A stretch of DNA of 35,889 bases from Nitrospirota bacterium (GTDB lineage Bacteria; Nitrospirota; Thermodesulfovibrionia; Thermodesulfovibrionales; UBA6898): assembly GCA_003252075.1 (NCBI GenBank), contig QKDO01000027.1, forward strand, positions 1-35,889, written 5' to 3'. The translations under genes and the position numbers were made by a program. Below the pieces are notes generated by a model that was not told where the DNA came from, did not search any database, and saw only the letters and a program-made list of their open reading frames with translations. Position 1 is the stretch's first letter. Each line of letters opens with the position of its first letter. Shown here piece by piece: positions 1 through 7,013 of the stretch.

Positions 1-288
1 GTCATGGCTGCATTCGCATTCGGGACGAAATCATAAAAAAATTCTTTCAGAAAGTTGAGATGAACACCCCCGGAGAGGTAATATATATCTCGGTAAAAGC
101 TGCTGTCTCTGAAAAAGCGGAGGTCTTCCTTAGAAGTCCACAGAGTTTATTACACATTGATAAAGAATTTCGACGAAGAGGCAGGAAAGCGGCTTGAAAA
201 AAACGGGGCTACGTATAACATCGACGGGGAAACAGTACAAAAAGTCCTGAGGGAACGCTCAGGAACTATAGAGGACGTGTCATTATGA
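1..288 (+). pseudogene. L,D-transpeptidase (YkuD/LdtD-like), C-terminal end, frameshifted
   Basis: Only the 3' end of the gene lies in the window. The frame starting at base 3 opens with HGCIRIRD, the catalytic Cys motif of YkuD-family L,D-transpeptidases, which form 3-3 cross-links in periplasmic peptidoglycan. That frame stops at 195-197. The natural C-terminus continues in the next frame: EVFL joins EVHRVYYTLIKNFDEEAGKR if one base is dropped near 131-134, and this second frame runs to TGA at 286-288. A single extra base therefore separates the two halves, which means either a real frameshift or a sequencing error. The corrected frame's stop overlaps the ATG of the next gene (ATGA), the arrangement expected for two coupled cell-wall genes. 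In E. coli ldtD and mepK (ycbB-ycbK) are likewise neighbours, which supports both calls. Confidence 0.75.
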
Positions 289-806
289 TATCACGAAGGA
301 AATTCATACTGTGTTTGTCTGTTGCTGCTGTCGCATATCCGTTATCGGGGGCATTCGGCAGTTGGCCCTCGGAAAGATCGCTGCATGCGTACAATGTTCA
401 TACTGACGAGTCCCTTGAAATAACCTATTTTTCTGAGGGTTCTTATAACAGAGATGCACTCGAAAAGATCAACCATCTGCTGCGCTGCCACTACACGAAT
501 GAGGTGTATCCCATCGATACCGGCGTCCTCGATCTCCTCTGTGGCATAAAGAATAGACTCGGCGAAAACAGGCGGATCGAGGTTATTTCTGCATATCGGT
601 CGCCTGAATATAATGACGTCCTGAGGACTCAAAGCAGAAATGTTGCTCGCAACAGCTTTCACCTGCAGGGCATGGCCATAGATTTCACGATCAGTGGAAT
701 AAGTAAGAAGTCGCTTGCCCGCGTAGCCAAGTCATTCTTTGCAGGCGGCGTCGGGATATACCAGGATTTTGTTCATATCGATGTCGGCCCTGTCAGGTAC
801 TGGTAA
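285..806 (+). CDS. mepK: MepK/YcbK-like murein endopeptidase (DUF882, peptidase M15 fold)
   Basis: A 173-residue exported protein of the DUF882/peptidase M15 family. The N-terminus SRRKFILCLSVAAVA has a twin-arginine-like motif and a short hydrophobic core, as in E. coli YcbK. The zinc-site motifs are visible: ISAYRSPEYN near residue 107, SFHLQGMAID near 124-133 and FVHIDVGPVRYW at the C-terminus. Length matches the family (about 180 residues). E. coli MepK cleaves L,D (3-3) cross-links, so a position directly behind an L,D-transpeptidase, with a 4-base ATGA overlap, fits a pair that makes and opens 3-3 bonds. The family assignment is firm; the exact bond specificity is inferred from the neighbour and the E. 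coli precedent. Confidence 0.85.
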   Translation: MISRRKFILCLSVAAVAYPLSGAFGSWPSERSLHAYNVHTDESLEITYFSEGSYNRDALEKINHLLRCHYTNEVYPIDTGVLDLLCGIKNRLGENRRIEVISAYRSPEYNDVLRTQSRNVARNSFHLQGMAIDFTISGISKKSLARVAKSFFAGGVGIYQDFVHIDVGPVRYW

Positions 807-848
807 GGCCGGAGTCTTCTGAGAAAATATGGGTAAAGGAATTCTTAC

Positions 849-1502
849 ATGGGAAAAGAACTAAAACAGCTAAAGGACCTCTTTCAGGAAGTTGTTCAAT
901 TTATCCGGATCAATCATACAGAAATTATAGACAAGGCTTACAGCTATTATTGGGACGGTGAAAACCCTGACGAATTCCTCGGCGGCACCGCACTGTCGCT
1001 CGGCTTTCACAACTTCGAGGATTGGATGGTCTTTAACTATAAGGTAAGTGAGGAAGGCGAGACCTTCGTCGACCTTTTCATGAAAAGCCAGGGCCTCAGT
1101 GATGATGCGGCATCGATTCTCCGAAGAGCAAACGATTCCGTATTGAGTCTCTACGAGGTGATTTCCGTTGCCAAGGACAAAAGGGTTCTCCTGAAAGATG
1201 TCCTCCTCGACAGGGAGGTCGAACTTAGGGACAAGACCATGACTCAAGGGCTGAAAAAAGGAGATCTTTTTGCAACGAGGATCCTGAAACTAGATGGCAA
1301 GGATGTTATGGGCGGATGTGTCTATCCCTACCTGTCATCTCACAAGAAGCAGATTCTCGCGTACATTGCGAGACAATTCAAGCGTTACACAAAGAACGTC
1401 AAACAAGAGGGCACCCTGAAGGATTACCTGAAGGACTATGGAGATGTTTTTAACCTTATCTGGATGAATTTCATCGTCGAGCCCCCTGAAGCAAAGGATT
1501 AA
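849..1502 (+). CDS. Hypothetical protein, unrecognised
   Basis: A 217-residue, charged, apparently soluble protein that I do not recognise. It has no signal peptide or membrane segment. AAAGGA lies eight bases before the ATG and supports this start. The N-terminal 60 residues look helical (KELKQLKDLFQEVVQF). The middle segment, roughly residues 115-155, has the pattern LKDVLLDREVELRDK followed by KKGDLFATRILKLDGKD, which loosely recalls the region flanking SEC-C motifs in some bacterial proteins, but no SEC-C cysteines are present. The resemblance is too weak for a functional name. It lies 42 bases after mepK on the same strand and may share its transcript. Confidence 0.7.
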   Translation: MGKELKQLKDLFQEVVQFIRINHTEIIDKAYSYYWDGENPDEFLGGTALSLGFHNFEDWMVFNYKVSEEGETFVDLFMKSQGLSDDAASILRRANDSVLSLYEVISVAKDKRVLLKDVLLDREVELRDKTMTQGLKKGDLFATRILKLDGKDVMGGCVYPYLSSHKKQILAYIARQFKRYTKNVKQEGTLKDYLKDYGDVFNLIWMNFIVEPPEAKD

Positions 1503-1579
1503 TTTCTCCCGTTGTCCTGCTGACCTACTTTCAGGGAGGAGAAAAATCCTTGGGCATTAAGCCTTTTTTCTGATACATT

Positions 1580-2335
1580 ATGAATATCATGGATTGCAAC
1601 CGGGCCGTCATCAAAACAGCCGGACTTATCATTATAGGAAATGAAATTCTTTCCGGCAAGATTCAGGATCAAAACTCTTTTTTTCTTGCAACCGAACTGA
1701 GAGCTCTTGGCGTAAGCCTCATGCGCATATCCGTGATCCCCGACGACCTTGCTATGATAAGCAGGGAAACCCAGTCTTTTTCAAGTACTCATGACTTCGT
1801 CTTTACCACAGGTGGGGTAGGTCCCACACATGATGACGTTACCATGGCCGGAATTGCAAAAGGGTTCGGCGTACATCTTGTCCGGCATCCTCTGCTTGAA
1901 AGAAAATTTCTGGAACGCTATGGCAAAGCAGTAAACGCGGCGATCATGAAAATGGCCGAGGTGCCGGATGGCGCCGAGGTAATCGAATTCACCACGAGTA
2001 ACTTTCCTCTTGTCGTATTCAAGAATATATACATATTCCCGGGTATCCCGCGGTATCTCCGGGAAAAGTTTACGCTTGTCCGAGAACGTTTCAGGACATC
2101 GGATTTTTACCTGAAGCGCATATATCTCAAGGCAAATGAGTCAGATATAGCAGCAATTCTGAATAGTGTAGTAGAAAAAAACGATTGCGTGGACTTCGGC
2201 TCGTACCCGATCCTCGACCATCCTGATTACCAGATTATTTTAACCGCCGAATCAAAGCTGGAAACAGACCTTGATAAAGCCCTTGACGAACTGGTCGGAA
2301 AACTCCCCAAAGATATCCTTGTCCGTATCGAATAA
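1580..2335 (+). CDS. CinA N-terminal / molybdopterin-binding (MoCF) domain protein
   Basis: A 251-residue protein made of the MoaB/Mog-like MoCF_biosynth domain that forms the N-terminal part of CinA. Residues 15-30 (AGLIIIGNEILSGKIQDQNS) and FTTGGVGPTHDDVT near residue 75-88 are the two signature loops of the family. CinA proteins usually carry a C-terminal nicotinamide-nucleotide deamidase domain; the length here leaves no room for it, so this is the short stand-alone form. Such proteins are often annotated as competence/damage-inducible protein A, but the true substrate is unknown. No clear ribosome-binding site precedes the ATG at 1580, and the in-frame ATG at 1589 is an alternative. The gene converges with the minus-strand gene ending at 2392. 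Confidence 0.85.
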   Translation: MNIMDCNRAVIKTAGLIIIGNEILSGKIQDQNSFFLATELRALGVSLMRISVIPDDLAMISRETQSFSSTHDFVFTTGGVGPTHDDVTMAGIAKGFGVHLVRHPLLERKFLERYGKAVNAAIMKMAEVPDGAEVIEFTTSNFPLVVFKNIYIFPGIPRYLREKFTLVRERFRTSDFYLKRIYLKANESDIAAILNSVVEKNDCVDFGSYPILDHPDYQIILTAESKLETDLDKALDELVGKLPKDILVRIE

Positions 2336-2391
2336 CATAGGCCGGAATGGCGACATCCTACCTATGTCCTCTGCTTCTCTTTGCTGAGCGC

Positions 2392-2886
2392 CTAGACTGC
2401 CTGAATCTTAGGGATAAGCGGTGCCATTCCTTCCTGCTTGATGTCTCCCTTTATGCCGATCACGGTTTCGCTGTAAGGGATATCCTTCCCGGAGTTCTTG
2501 ATGGCCTGCTGGGTAATATAGGCAAGACCGCCGCAACAGGGGACCTCCATGCGCACAACAGAAACGCTCTTGATCGAAAAGTCCTTGAATAACCCGGTCA
2601 GCTGTTCGAAGTATTGCTGAGCATTATCAAGCTTCGGACATCCAATGAGGACTTTCTTGTCTTTTATGAATCGGTGGTGGAATCCGATAGTTGAGAACGC
2701 TGTGCAGTCTGCTGCCAAAAGAATATCAGCATTATTGAGATAGGCTCCACCTGTCCCTACCAGCTTAAGCTGAATCGGCCAATTCTGCAGCTCCGGCTTC
2801 TCATCCCCGGCAATGTTATGTTTCGTCGCCATTTCGCTAAAATCTACCGGTTTCGTGCCTGCACATCCACAAAATCCATCACCCAT
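2392..2886 (-). CDS. Iron-sulfur-type protein related to the C-terminal part of polyferredoxin-like ATP/4Fe-4S proteins
   Basis: A 164-residue cytoplasmic protein. Its core (HNIAGDEKPELQNWPIQLKL, ADILLAADCTAF, LIGCPKLDNAQQYFEQLTGL, VVRMEVPCCGGL) matches a conserved anaerobe protein that normally has an N-terminal 2x[4Fe-4S] ferredoxin part. That ferredoxin part is absent here and only a short Cys-containing head remains (MGDGFCGCAGTK). The remaining cysteines are Cys6, Cys8, one in AADC, one in IGCPK and the pair in PCCGG, enough for a metal or Fe-S site. AAGGAGG precedes the ATG, so the short form is a genuine start. A promoter with a CRP/FNR-like box lies 50-100 bases upstream, consistent with redox control. 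The biochemical role is unknown. Confidence 0.75.
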   Translation of the reverse strand: MGDGFCGCAGTKPVDFSEMATKHNIAGDEKPELQNWPIQLKLVGTGGAYLNNADILLAADCTAFSTIGFHHRFIKDKKVLIGCPKLDNAQQYFEQLTGLFKDFSIKSVSVVRMEVPCCGGLAYITQQAIKNSGKDIPYSETVIGIKGDIKQEGMAPLIPKIQAV

Positions 2887-2935
2887 TTCTTCGCCTCCTT
2901 GGTACGGTGTTTCCCCTAGCTGCTTCGATCTATTC

Positions 2936-2984
2936 TGTTGTTAGTATAAGACGAGAGGAATATCATTGCTATGATTTATATCAT
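2936..2984 (-). promoter_or_regulatory. CRP/FNR-type class II promoter of the Fe-S-type gene
   Basis: Reading the minus strand, TATACT (2948-2943) is a good -10 box, which places +1 at about 2936. A palindrome ATGAT-N4-ATCAT spans 2984-2971. Its core TGAT-N4-ATCA is the FNR half-site pair. Its centre (2977.5) falls at -41.5 from the predicted +1, exactly the position of a class II CRP/FNR activator site, and there is no good -35 box, as is usual for such promoters. The match is by eye; the outer base pair differs from the ideal FNR TTGAT. Confidence 0.55.
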
Positions 2985-3029
2985 CTTCTGTGACAAGGCA
3001 AACAACGGCGCTATATTGATATGATCTAA

Positions 3030-3345
3030 CCGTCCGTTATCTGGATGAACGTACCTGCAAGTAGTTCAGCCTGATGTGCATTAGGGGCTGTCATGAGCAC
3101 GGTGATAGTCTCTTTCTTCACGCCAATGTATTATCTCCTCGATAATACTGTATTCCTTGTATACCCAGATGAGGTTGGCGCGTCAAGAAAGAGAATTTCT
3201 AGCTCGATAACTAGTGTCCGCGCAATTCCAAGCCGCTGCGTTTCTCCTCTCAAAAGGGTATTGGCCCTCTGATCTTTCTTGCCTGCCAGTCCCGCAAACT
3301 CAAGGTCTTTCTGCGCCTTCTGATCAGCCTCCTATCTTTTTATTC
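3030..3345 (-). pseudogene. ABC transporter ATPase remnant
   Basis: On the minus strand a readable stretch of about 3330-3175 encodes FAGLAGKKDQRANTLLRGE, then QRLGIARTLV and LEILFLDAPT. This is the signature motif and Walker B region of an ABC ATPase (normally LSGGEQQR...LLLDEPT). It is damaged: LSGG reads LLRG, E of DEPT reads A, and the following region needs at least one frame change, with SIIEEIIHWR in one frame and ETITVLMTAPNAHQAELLAG in another, to restore the usual C-terminal half. No Walker A part is found. The order and wording recall the small ATPases of tungstate/molybdate-type importers, but this is a guess. No start codon or full frame remains, so it is called a decayed gene. 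Confidence 0.65.
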
Positions 3346-3692
3346 CACGGATGGGGAACCCGTTGGAAGCATTTCTGAAAACCGTGGTATAGAATCTTGG
3401 GTAAAGTAAGAAATACCCTGTGCTTTCGAGGCCTTTATCATGGTGCCGTATGCCTGAATTAGTCCTCGCAGTGCCACTCTTCCACAGCCCGGAAATGTGC
3501 CTTCACTTCCCTTGATCCAGATTTGACGCCTGATAGAAGGTGCTGATTGAGAGTGTTAGTTTTTGTAAGCTTAGGTTTTTGTATGGCGTAATATAACAGG
3601 GAATAGCGAAAGGACAGAGCCTGACTTTTCAAGAACTTGAGCAATAAACAAAGCCTGTGACACCCGCCGCAGACTCCGTAACTACCTGCTTA
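3346..3692. other. Intergenic stretch with no supportable gene
   Basis: About 350 bases between two decayed genes. A 61-codon minus-strand frame (3644-3459) exists, but it has no recognisable motif, no clear ribosome-binding site and an atypical composition. The stretch may hold the eroded 5' half of the ABC ATPase. I see no repeat, tRNA or terminator in it. Confidence 0.5.
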
Positions 3693-4254
3693 TTACAATG
3701 TTCGCCAGTTCATTACCTCACTATATTCCGCCGGGGACTCCGTCCTCGAAAACGCCAGCCAGGCAGGGTAGATAAAACCTACGAGAGAAACAAGCACCAG
3801 CAGGCCGAGCCATTTATTCCTGCCAAGATTTTCAGTTATGCACATCCAGAGGTAGACACCGTCAACAATGTTTACCAGAGGTACGAGAAGGAGGAGGATC
3901 CACCAGGCTGGCTTGTCCGCTGACATTACGAATGTCCTTATCTGTACTATCGAGATCCATGCTGTCCAGGGAGCCGGGACATTGAGTTTCTTTGCTATCA
4001 GATACAGGCAGAGACAGTAAATTACATGGAGTGCTATGGCTATGATAACCGAGACACCATGCCGAATGCTGCCAAAATGGCGACCATTGCCGCTTTCCCT
4101 GAGCCTCCAGGCATTTGTTTCTTCGGAGCGGGAAAATGGGGAGCTGCTGGAACAGGCACAGCAGGCTGCTGAGAGGGTGAAAACTTCTTCCCTGATGCAT
4201 CGGGTTTCTGGGCTTATGCCTGGGCTGGCTTGAGACCTTCTGATCTTCGCTCAT
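3693..4254 (-). pseudogene. DUF5684-type membrane protein, disrupted by two frameshifts
   Basis: The intact tail (77 residues from 3926) reads ADKPAWWILLLLVPLVNIVD and YPAWLAFS, the typical end of DUF5684 small membrane proteins. The same frame continues upstream without a start: VSVIIAIALHVIYCLCLYL, then AKKLNVPAPWTAWISIVQI, up to about 4058. There the homologous sequence shifts frame to a Pro/Ala-rich linker (PSQQPAVPVPAAPHFPAPKK) and MVAILAAFGM. A second shift near 4200-4230 is needed to reach the ATG at 4254 (MSEDQKVSSQ). Two shifts in one short gene argue for real decay rather than a single read error. The protein would have had a cytoplasmic Pro-rich head and about four membrane segments; its function is unknown. 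Confidence 0.65.
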
Positions 4255-4355
4255 CGAAGGCCGCCTATTCAGGCATGTTTGGCCGAAAAAAACCTATCGA
4301 AGGTTCAAGAGGCCTCAATTCGGCTAACGACAGAGGTAGACTTATGTTGGTAACC

Positions 4356-4667
4356 TTAGGGAACTTTCTTTATTAACCCAACTTTTCCCAGGGAAAAATC
4401 CGGATCGATCAGAAATGCCTGGCGAAAATATTCATCTGCCTCGGTGAACTTTCCCTGCATATAAAGAGCATAGCCCATAAGGTAATATGCCGTGGGGTCA
4501 GGTTTCTTATTTATGTATTCCCTGAAATGTTTTATCGCTGCACCATAGTTTTTCATGTTGTAGGCCTTAAGTCCCGCCATGAAGTCTTTGTCGCTGCTGG
4601 GAATGGCTGCTCCGGCTGCTGCGGCAAGCAGTACGAGCATTACAAGAATCAATACTGTCTTCTTCAT
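4356..4667 (-). CDS. Small exported TPR-repeat protein
   Basis: A 103-residue protein with a clear Sec signal peptide (MKKTVLILVMLVLLAAAAGAA) followed by about two tetratricopeptide repeats: FMAGLKAYNMKNYGAAIKHF and TAYYLMGYALYMQGKFTEAD, the latter ending in FRQAFLIDPDF. It should be periplasmic and mediate protein-protein contacts. AAGGAGG stands ahead of the ATG, and an extended -10 promoter lies about 55 bases upstream. It is intact although both flanks are decayed. No partner can be named from the context. Confidence 0.8.
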   Translation of the reverse strand: MKKTVLILVMLVLLAAAAGAAIPSSDKDFMAGLKAYNMKNYGAAIKHFREYINKKPDPTAYYLMGYALYMQGKFTEADEYFRQAFLIDPDFSLGKVGLIKKVP

Positions 4668-4718
4668 ATAACCCTCCTTGGTTTTCTGCCGACTTACGCC
4701 CTTCTCAATATTTGCTCA

Positions 4719-4727
4719 ATTATATCA
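4719..4727 (-). promoter_or_regulatory. Extended -10 promoter of the TPR gene
   Basis: On the minus strand TGATATAAT (4727-4719) is a perfect TATAAT with the TGn extension. There is no convincing -35 box, which extended -10 promoters do not need. A start near 4712 would give a leader of about 45 bases before the ATG at 4667. Confidence 0.5.
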
Positions 4728-5312
4728 AATCCCTCTGCCCATAAATGGTGATTGTGCTCACTACCATCAGAAAGACCGATGCATGCAGACACAGGAGCAG
4801 CGAATATATCATCAGGCAATCTTCCCATTGCAAAAACTTAGCTACGGATTCTTTTGACGTGGTCGCATCAAAAACAACTTCGCCTTGCTGAATCCTCTGG
4901 TCATGGCTTTTTCTTGCGATCTCGGGCTTACGTCTGTTAGCCATACTCCTGATATGAACATGAGCACGACTGCTCGACTTGCGGACTGTTTTCGCGTGGT
5001 CACGGAGTCCATAGAACTCATCAACGAACTGATTGCCTCTGGCCTCTCAGCGCAACATTTACCCCTGTAAGCAAAGGAAGATAGGGGCATGAGTGCATTT
5101 GAAGTACCAGAAGGACTCCCCGACCATAGCCATAAATGACATGAGGTAAGATTGTGTCATCCCAACGAGCCAGAACCATACGAATCCCCGGCAAATTCCT
5201 GAAGAACTTCCATTGCATACGGTAGGGAAAAAAAGACCGCTATATCAGACTGCGCAGAAGCTGAAAGGGCCTATGACCCGCGCATATCCTTCTCGGTGCA
5301 CTGACGTGGGTA
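4728..5312 (-). other. Stretch without an intact gene; possible decayed gene
   Basis: No intact gene is supportable here. On the minus strand two neighbouring open frames abut. One runs from 5218 to 5021 and reads LLTGVNVALRGQR near its end. The next frame continues from about 5067 as QFVDEFYGLRDHAK, then AHVHIRSMANRRKP, then VVFDATTSKESVAKFLQWED, and stops at 4720. Joined by one frame change they would give about 160 residues of plausible protein sequence. I do not recognise the family and there is no ribosome-binding site at 5218, so this remains a possible third remnant in the decayed block. Confidence 0.35.
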
Positions 5313-6206
5313 TCAGCCCTCTGTCGTCTCCGGTTGTCTCTTTTTACGTTCAGTCATTATTTTCGCCTGTGCCTGTTTCCGAGCATCTTCGTTCACGATA
5401 AAATCCCCTTCACCGAACAAAGTGAACCTGAGCCACGAGAGGGAAAATTTCAAAAGTTCTATTTCGTCTTCCTGCATCTTTTGGACTACGCCAGGCTCGA
5501 TCTTGTATGCCTTGAGAAAATTGCTTTCAAAAACAAATCTCTTGAAGTCATCGAGATTAGAGCTCACCATATAAAAGAGCTCAAGGGACTTCGGACTGAA
5601 CTCAACCGTGCCGAGGGTCTTTGCCTTGAGCACGACCTCCATCCAGTCGTTGTTGACCTCATCATACACATCCGATCCCTGGTCTGCCCGCCATTCGTCA
5701 ATCGTCCACTCCTTGTCTTCATTATGTCCAAGACAGTGGTCTTCCTTGACCTTTATGAAAAAATTGGTGCCGGTCTTCTTGTCATACTGCTTCATGATGC
5801 CCATGCCTATCGGATAATAACGGCACGTAAGCGGCCGATCAGTGTAAACCGTACACCCCTCGGACGTCACAAAGGGGCATGAATTATTTTCGTCATCTTT
5901 CATCTTGAGTACAGGAATCGGCAGCATGCTCTTTTCTATGAACGATTGGTACGTATAGGTCGAAAGAAATTCAGTACATGTCAAGCCAAGCCTTTTCTTC
6001 AATGCATATATATCATAGGGTGAGAGTAGAATCTTGATCCCGCTGCAACATCTTGTAAAACAGCCTATCCCCGGATAGCAGCGGAAATTCATCCTGGACT
6101 GTCCGGTAAGGTACTCAGGCACAATCACGCTTTTCTTTATCTCGCCGGCAACGTCCTCGTCCGCTCCGGACAACTTCTCATCAAACCCATTCTTGTCACG
6201 ATTCAT
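5313..6206 (-). CDS. YkgJ-type cysteine-cluster (zinc/iron-chelating) protein
   Basis: A 297-residue cytoplasmic protein with the Cys pattern of the YkgJ / zinc- or iron-chelating domain family: RCYPGIGCFTRCC near residues 43-55, CPFVTSEGCTVY near 110-121 and RPLTCRYYPIG near 124-134. These cysteines are thought to bind a metal or Fe-S cluster. The protein is longer than minimal family members; the C-terminal 130 residues are helical, and the tail (RKQAQAKIMTERKKRQPETT) is highly charged. AAAGGA lies about 11 bases before the ATG. It stands alone between the decayed block and a 320-base gap, so context gives no hint of a substrate. Confidence 0.8.
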   Translation of the reverse strand: MNRDKNGFDEKLSGADEDVAGEIKKSVIVPEYLTGQSRMNFRCYPGIGCFTRCCSGIKILLSPYDIYALKKRLGLTCTEFLSTYTYQSFIEKSMLPIPVLKMKDDENNSCPFVTSEGCTVYTDRPLTCRYYPIGMGIMKQYDKKTGTNFFIKVKEDHCLGHNEDKEWTIDEWRADQGSDVYDEVNNDWMEVVLKAKTLGTVEFSPKSLELFYMVSSNLDDFKRFVFESNFLKAYKIEPGVVQKMQEDEIELLKFSLSWLRFTLFGEGDFIVNEDARKQAQAKIMTERKKRQPETTEG

Positions 6207-6528
6207 TTCGGTCTGTTCCTTTATGATTATTTATAACACGATACCAACGGAAGTGAAAAAACTTGCCGCCTACCTGTTTGCCGTTATCCAAGTTTACGCT
6301 ATATGTAATTATAACAGAAAGTCATATCCCGATGCCTTAAACCACCTGAAAAACCCTGTCCTGTCCCTGGATCTTTGTTTCTGGCGGACTTAATCTGAGT
6401 CATACTGATGTGATATACTACAGGTGAAAATCGGAACGCACGGATTTCTTACAAACTCTTTTCTCTCCTGAAAAGGCTTAATCCCCGGTTGTTGGTCCAG
6501 GGCAGGGAATCCGAGAAGGGGCAATAGA
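6207..6528 (+). promoter_or_regulatory. Intergenic region with candidate extended -10 promoter for the 6529 gene
   Basis: About 320 bases without a gene, between divergent coding regions. TGATATACT at 6411-6419 is an extended -10 box on the plus strand; no good -35 is seen, only TTAATC at 6390-6395 with an 18-base gap. A start near 6426 would give a leader of about 100 bases, with AAGGGG before the ATG at 6529. The rest is AT-rich with no repeat or RNA that I can identify. Confidence 0.35.
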
Positions 6529-6921
6529 ATGGATTGCAATGAATTCAACGAGATGGACATTTATGACATATTCGGACTTGAGGACATAAAAAAGAGTCCT
6601 GATATCCTCGGCAAGATTAAACTTGATGTATCACCCAAAATTCTCGTTCAGCCGAGGTTCCAGTCCCAGCCCGAAGACCTCCAAAAACTGAAGGAGATTG
6701 CAGGCTATATGTTTTACGTTGAAGGGGAGTGCAGCCCGCCTGCGCTTATGCTTCTGAAGATCGGCAAGACCGATATCACGAGCACCATTGCCAAGATCGA
6801 TGAAATACCCGATGCGCTTGTTCGGGAGGCCATAAGTTCGCCGGTCAATCCTCCTGTCCACGGCATGTATGAGATTACGGATAACATCAAAGAATGGTTA
6901 AGGAAAGAGCTGGGGATCTGA
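6529..6921 (+). CDS. Hypothetical protein, unrecognised
   Basis: A 130-residue soluble protein, acidic at its N-terminus (MDCNEFNEMDIYDIFGLEDI), with no signal peptide and no membrane segment. The body contains QSQPEDLQKLKEIAGYMFYV and ALMLLKIGKTDITSTIAKID, alternating strand and helix as in a small alpha/beta domain, and it ends in an amphipathic helix (IKEWLRKELG). Two cysteines, one near the start and one in GECSPP, are too few for a classical metal motif. A ribosome-binding site (AAGGGG) and a strong terminator after the gene support it as real. It converges with hppA. I cannot assign a function. Confidence 0.7.
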   Translation: MDCNEFNEMDIYDIFGLEDIKKSPDILGKIKLDVSPKILVQPRFQSQPEDLQKLKEIAGYMFYVEGECSPPALMLLKIGKTDITSTIAKIDEIPDALVREAISSPVNPPVHGMYEITDNIKEWLRKELGI

Positions 6922-6956
6922 GTTTTTAGTAGGCCTCAAACTGCATCCAGCCACGC

Positions 6957-6992
6957 AAAAAAAGGCCGCCCGGACACCCGGACGGCCTTTTT
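6957..6992. terminator. Bidirectional rho-independent terminator
   Basis: GGCCGCCCGG (6964-6973) pairs with CCGGACGGCC (6978-6987), ten positions with one C-A mismatch, around a 4-base loop. It is flanked by an A-run on the left and a T-run on the right, so it ends transcripts from both convergent genes: the 6529 gene and the hppA-terminated sulfate operon. Confidence 0.9.
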
Positions 6993-7013
6993 ACGATTAT
7001 GCTGCCGTTCTGA

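Noticed and set aside
2335-2367. 7-bp inverted repeat ACATAGG/CCTATGT between convergent genes as terminator
   Set aside because: Long 19-base loop, weak stem and no T-run on either side.
3459-3644. 61-codon minus-strand frame
   Set aside because: No motif, no ribosome-binding site, located in a decayed block.
5334-5882. 182-codon plus-strand frame inside the YkgJ-type gene
   Set aside because: Antisense shadow of a gene with clear Cys motifs and a ribosome-binding site.
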